Of a stretch of 25,069 nt of DNA, positions 22,743-25,069 are shown one piece after another (the first letter of the stretch is position 1; the number at the start of each line of letters is the position of its first letter). This DNA is from Nitrospirota bacterium (GTDB taxonomy: Bacteria; Nitrospirota; Thermodesulfovibrionia; Thermodesulfovibrionales; JdFR-85). The stretch covers positions 1 to 25,069 of the forward strand of contig WFTX01000159.1 of NCBI GenBank assembly GCA_015485235.1. The letters run 5' to 3'. The notes under the pieces were generated by a model. It was not told the DNA's origin. It ran no database searches and saw nothing but the letters and a program-made list of their open reading frames with translations. The position numbers and the translations under genes were made by a program.

Positions 22743-23846
22743 ATGCCGGAAATAAAAGAGGTAAGAAGCCCGTCTGACCTGAAAGATTTCATCAAACTCC
22801 CATTCAGTATCTACAGAAACGACCCACTCTGGACACCTGAACTGATCCGGGACCAGAGGGAATACTTTTCCGAAAAGAACCCCTTTCTCCGGGAAAACAG
22901 GGTAAGGCTTTATGTAGTAAAGAAGAACGGAAAGGTAACAGGCAGAATCGCCTCCATAATCAACCACACACACCTCAGGCTCCACAATGATTCAACGGGC
23001 TTCTTCGGCTTCTTCGAGTCAGTGGATGATATTGACACGGCATCCATTCTCTTCAGAACTGTTGAAGGTGATCTTAAATCAGAGGGCCTGAAGAGGATTA
23101 TGGGACCGATGAATTTCTCCACAAATGAGCAGTGCGGCTTCCTGATCGAGGGCTTTGACTCCCCGCCGATGATCATGACCCCCCATACCCCGCCCTATTA
23201 CAACGGACTGGCAGAAGAATCCGGCTATACAAAGGCAAAGGACCTGCTTGCATTCATAACGGATGTACCGGATCGTCTTCCCGGCAAGGTGAAAAGGGCC
23301 GCATCAATAGCCGAAAGGCAGGGTATCAGCACCAGAAGGGTCTCGAAAAAGACCTTCATGGAGGACCTCAGGGCATTCCAGGAAATCTACAACAACTCCT
23401 GGAAAGACAACTGGGGGTTCGTCCCCCTCGGTGATGAGGAACTCCGCTTCCTGGGGAAGAAGCTCAAACCCGTCTATGTGCCCGAGATGACCCTTGTGGC
23501 CGAGAAGAAGGGGCTCCCTGTAGGCTTCATTGCTCTCCTGCCAGACCTGAACATTGTACTCAGGAAAATGAAGGGGAGGTTAACGCCCCTCTCGATATTC
23601 AGGGCGATGATGGAGTACCGGAAGATAAGGCAGGCCAGGCTTCTGCTTCTCGGGATAAGACCGGGCTTCAGACACCGGGGTGTGGACGGTCTTCTCTTCA
23701 GGGATGCCTTCAGTCATGTAAGAGGAAGGTACGACAGCGTTGAATTCTCATGGATACTTGAGGATAACCTCCCGGTAATAAGGCTTGCCGAGATGGTAAA
23801 CGGAGAGGTTTACAAAAGGTACAGGATTTATGAAAAACTGTTATAG
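22743..23846 (+). CDS. GNAT-like acyltransferase family protein, candidate bacterial ceramide synthase
   Basis: A soluble 367-residue protein. The start of the region is characteristic of a conserved GNAT-related family: LPFSIYRNDPLWTPEL (about 19-34), then KNPFL, a strand with VTGRIASIINHTH (65-77), FGFFES (88-93) and GPMNFSTNEQCG (121-132). A second GNAT-like half follows (TLVAEKKGLPVGFIALLPD and GIRPGFRHRGVDGLLF). I start at the ATG at 22743, preceded by AGGAG at short distance; an open frame extends upstream. It lies 52 bases after the oxoamine synthase. By position and fold it could be the N-acyltransferase step (bCerS) of ceramide synthesis. Its 3' end overlaps the convergent gamma-glutamyltransferase gene by 19 bases. 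Confidence 0.75.
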   Translation: MPEIKEVRSPSDLKDFIKLPFSIYRNDPLWTPELIRDQREYFSEKNPFLRENRVRLYVVKKNGKVTGRIASIINHTHLRLHNDSTGFFGFFESVDDIDTASILFRTVEGDLKSEGLKRIMGPMNFSTNEQCGFLIEGFDSPPMIMTPHTPPYYNGLAEESGYTKAKDLLAFITDVPDRLPGKVKRAASIAERQGISTRRVSKKTFMEDLRAFQEIYNNSWKDNWGFVPLGDEELRFLGKKLKPVYVPEMTLVAEKKGLPVGFIALLPDLNIVLRKMKGRLTPLSIFRAMMEYRKIRQARLLLLGIRPGFRHRGVDGLLFRDAFSHVRGRYDSVEFSWILEDNLPVIRLAEMVNGEVYKRYRIYEKLL

Positions 23847-25069
23847 TCCTCCTCCACAAGCTCAAAGACCCCTCCCCTTCTTGAGTCCCCCCAGCCTCTG
23901 AGATCTCCGGTCACGATATGCACCCCGCCAAAGTAAATATCCTTCTCCTTCCAGACATTTACCTCGTAATACTCCCTGAATGCCTGGAGGAACTCTTCAC
24001 TGTAGCCGGGCTCCACCTGGAGTATCCCTTCATCATCAAGGTGGAGCCTGGGAGACTCCACTGCCTCATGGATGTTCATCCCCTCATCTATCAGGTTCAT
24101 CATCACCTGCATCATGGCCGTCCTTATCCGCTTTGAACCTCCGCTACCGAGGACAGCGAAAATCCCGTCACCCCTTTTCATGACTGTCGGAGACATCATG
24201 GAGGGAACCCTTTCACCGCAGGGCATGGCATAGAACCCCCCGGGATGAAGGTCATCCTCTCCCATCATGTTATTGAGCATGATGCCTGTGTTGCCAAGGA
24301 AACATCCCGAGTTAGATCCGTTTGAAAGGGTCATGGATGCGGCATTCCCCTCCTCATCCACGACACTTATGTGTGTCGTGCCCCCTGCAAGGCTCTTCTT
24401 TCTCTGCATCCTCTCCATGGCCGATACCCTGGAAAGCAGCTTCTCCGTCCCGGACATACCCCGCAGATTGACCGCCCTCAGATACTCAAAGGCCGCTTCA
24501 AGCAGTATGCCACCGAAGGAAGGCGGAGGGTTTGTGAGAATCGTGTATTCCCTGTAGGGTATGCGGAGTGGGTCCCTCTTATGGACCCTGTAAGTCTTTA
24601 TGTCTTCAGCAGTAAGGACCGCGCCTTTTTGATCGGCAGTCTGCTCAAACTCCCTTACTGCATCGTGGAGCCTCTCAAACCATCCGTCCCAGGAAAGCAC
24701 GGAGAGAAAATCCCTGAGAAGTGGATTATACAGCCGCTCTCTGTCAGGATCAAAGATATCCTTTCCGTAATCCGTGTAACCAAGTATCTCCCTCAGGGTC
24801 CTCAAAAGCCCTGCCTGAAGCGGTGTCAGTTCAACACCCCTTTCCAGATACCCCAGAACAGGTGAGACAATCCTGTCAAGTCCTAAACTGCAGAGGTCTC
24901 TGTGTATCTCCCTGAAGCCGTGAAGCAGGCCCGGAACTGCCACAGAACCCTCGCCTATGTGAAATACCTGCACCGTGGCGGGAAACCTTATCTTGATCGG
25001 TATGAGGCACGGCTCCCGCGATTCATCTCTTCCCTTTCCAGGCACATCCACAAAAAAGTCATACAGCAC
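23828..25069 (-). CDS. ggt: gamma-glutamyltransferase, N-terminus beyond window
   Basis: The C-terminal 413 residues of a gamma-glutamyltranspeptidase-family enzyme, which transfers or hydrolyses gamma-glutamyl groups (glutathione and related compounds). The nucleophile site GGTTHISVVDEEG (T231 in this fragment) marks where the precursor cuts itself into large and small subunits. Small-subunit motifs follow: NGSNSG, GIMLNNMM and PSMMSPT, then GSGGSKRIRT in the oxyanion/substrate region. The frame stays open to the right edge, and the visible start lies well inside the family domain (YDFFVDVPG), so about 80-100 residues including any signal peptide are missing. It overlaps the convergent GNAT-like gene tail to tail. 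Deviations such as GSGG in place of GSPGG suggest a divergent member. Confidence 0.9.
   Translation of the reverse strand: MLYDFFVDVPGKGRDESREPCLIPIKIRFPATVQVFHIGEGSVAVPGLLHGFREIHRDLCSLGLDRIVSPVLGYLERGVELTPLQAGLLRTLREILGYTDYGKDIFDPDRERLYNPLLRDFLSVLSWDGWFERLHDAVREFEQTADQKGAVLTAEDIKTYRVHKRDPLRIPYREYTILTNPPPSFGGILLEAAFEYLRAVNLRGMSGTEKLLSRVSAMERMQRKKSLAGGTTHISVVDEEGNAASMTLSNGSNSGCFLGNTGIMLNNMMGEDDLHPGGFYAMPCGERVPSMMSPTVMKRGDGIFAVLGSGGSKRIRTAMMQVMMNLIDEGMNIHEAVESPRLHLDDEGILQVEPGYSEEFLQAFREYYEVNVWKEKDIYFGGVHIVTGDLRGWGDSRRGGVFELVEEDYNSFS

Overview
This window is dense bacterial DNA: about 22 genes on both strands, short spacers and frequent 4-base start/stop overlaps. There are no RNA genes, insertion sequences or CRISPR arrays that I can see. 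The encoded outer-membrane beta-barrels, lipoprotein-type and periplasmic multiheme cytochrome parts, and periplasmic binding proteins indicate a Gram-negative (two-membrane), probably anaerobic organism. Heavy use of AGG/AGA for arginine and ATA for isoleucine, together with this gene mix, suggests Nitrospirota or a Desulfobacterota relative; that assignment is inference.

Left part (1-3459): the start of an unknown minus-strand gene, a FadL/OmpP1-type outer-membrane transporter with a strong terminator, a small degenerate GGDEF-domain gene behind a perfect consensus sigma-70 promoter, and a DtxR/MntR-type metalloregulator that appears to be translated from a leaderless mRNA.

Minus-strand block (15374 down to 3443): a long same-strand series. 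Its upstream half is housekeeping: a TusA/SirA-like small protein, a conserved protein of uncertain function, argD, argF and ribonuclease J. Its downstream half is a five-gene accessory operon: a ten-heme MtrA/DmsE-type cytochrome, a 651-residue outer-membrane barrel (MtrB-like by context), two periplasmic solute-binding proteins with no transporter partners, and a membrane histidine kinase whose periplasmic domain carries its own heme c motif. I read this as an electron conduit across the outer membrane joined to a ligand- and redox-sensing module.

Plus-strand block (15578-19012): pgeF (leaderless), a two-CBS protein, tsaE, nadK and a type-4 uracil-DNA glycosylase, mostly with overlapping ends and separated by low-complexity spacers and a stem-loop. 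Next come a minus-strand cold-shock protein with a terminator-like hairpin in its leader, and htpX.

Right part (20520-23846): an extended-SDR dehydrogenase, an alpha-oxoamine synthase and a GNAT-like protein in tandem. This trio resembles the core of the bacterial ceramide (sphingolipid) pathway described in Caulobacter: ceramide reductase, serine palmitoyltransferase and bacterial ceramide synthase. A 5'-truncated gamma-glutamyltransferase runs in from the right edge and overlaps the last gene tail to tail.

The two candidates for an undescribed system are the cytochrome/porin/binding-protein/heme-kinase operon and the putative ceramide operon.
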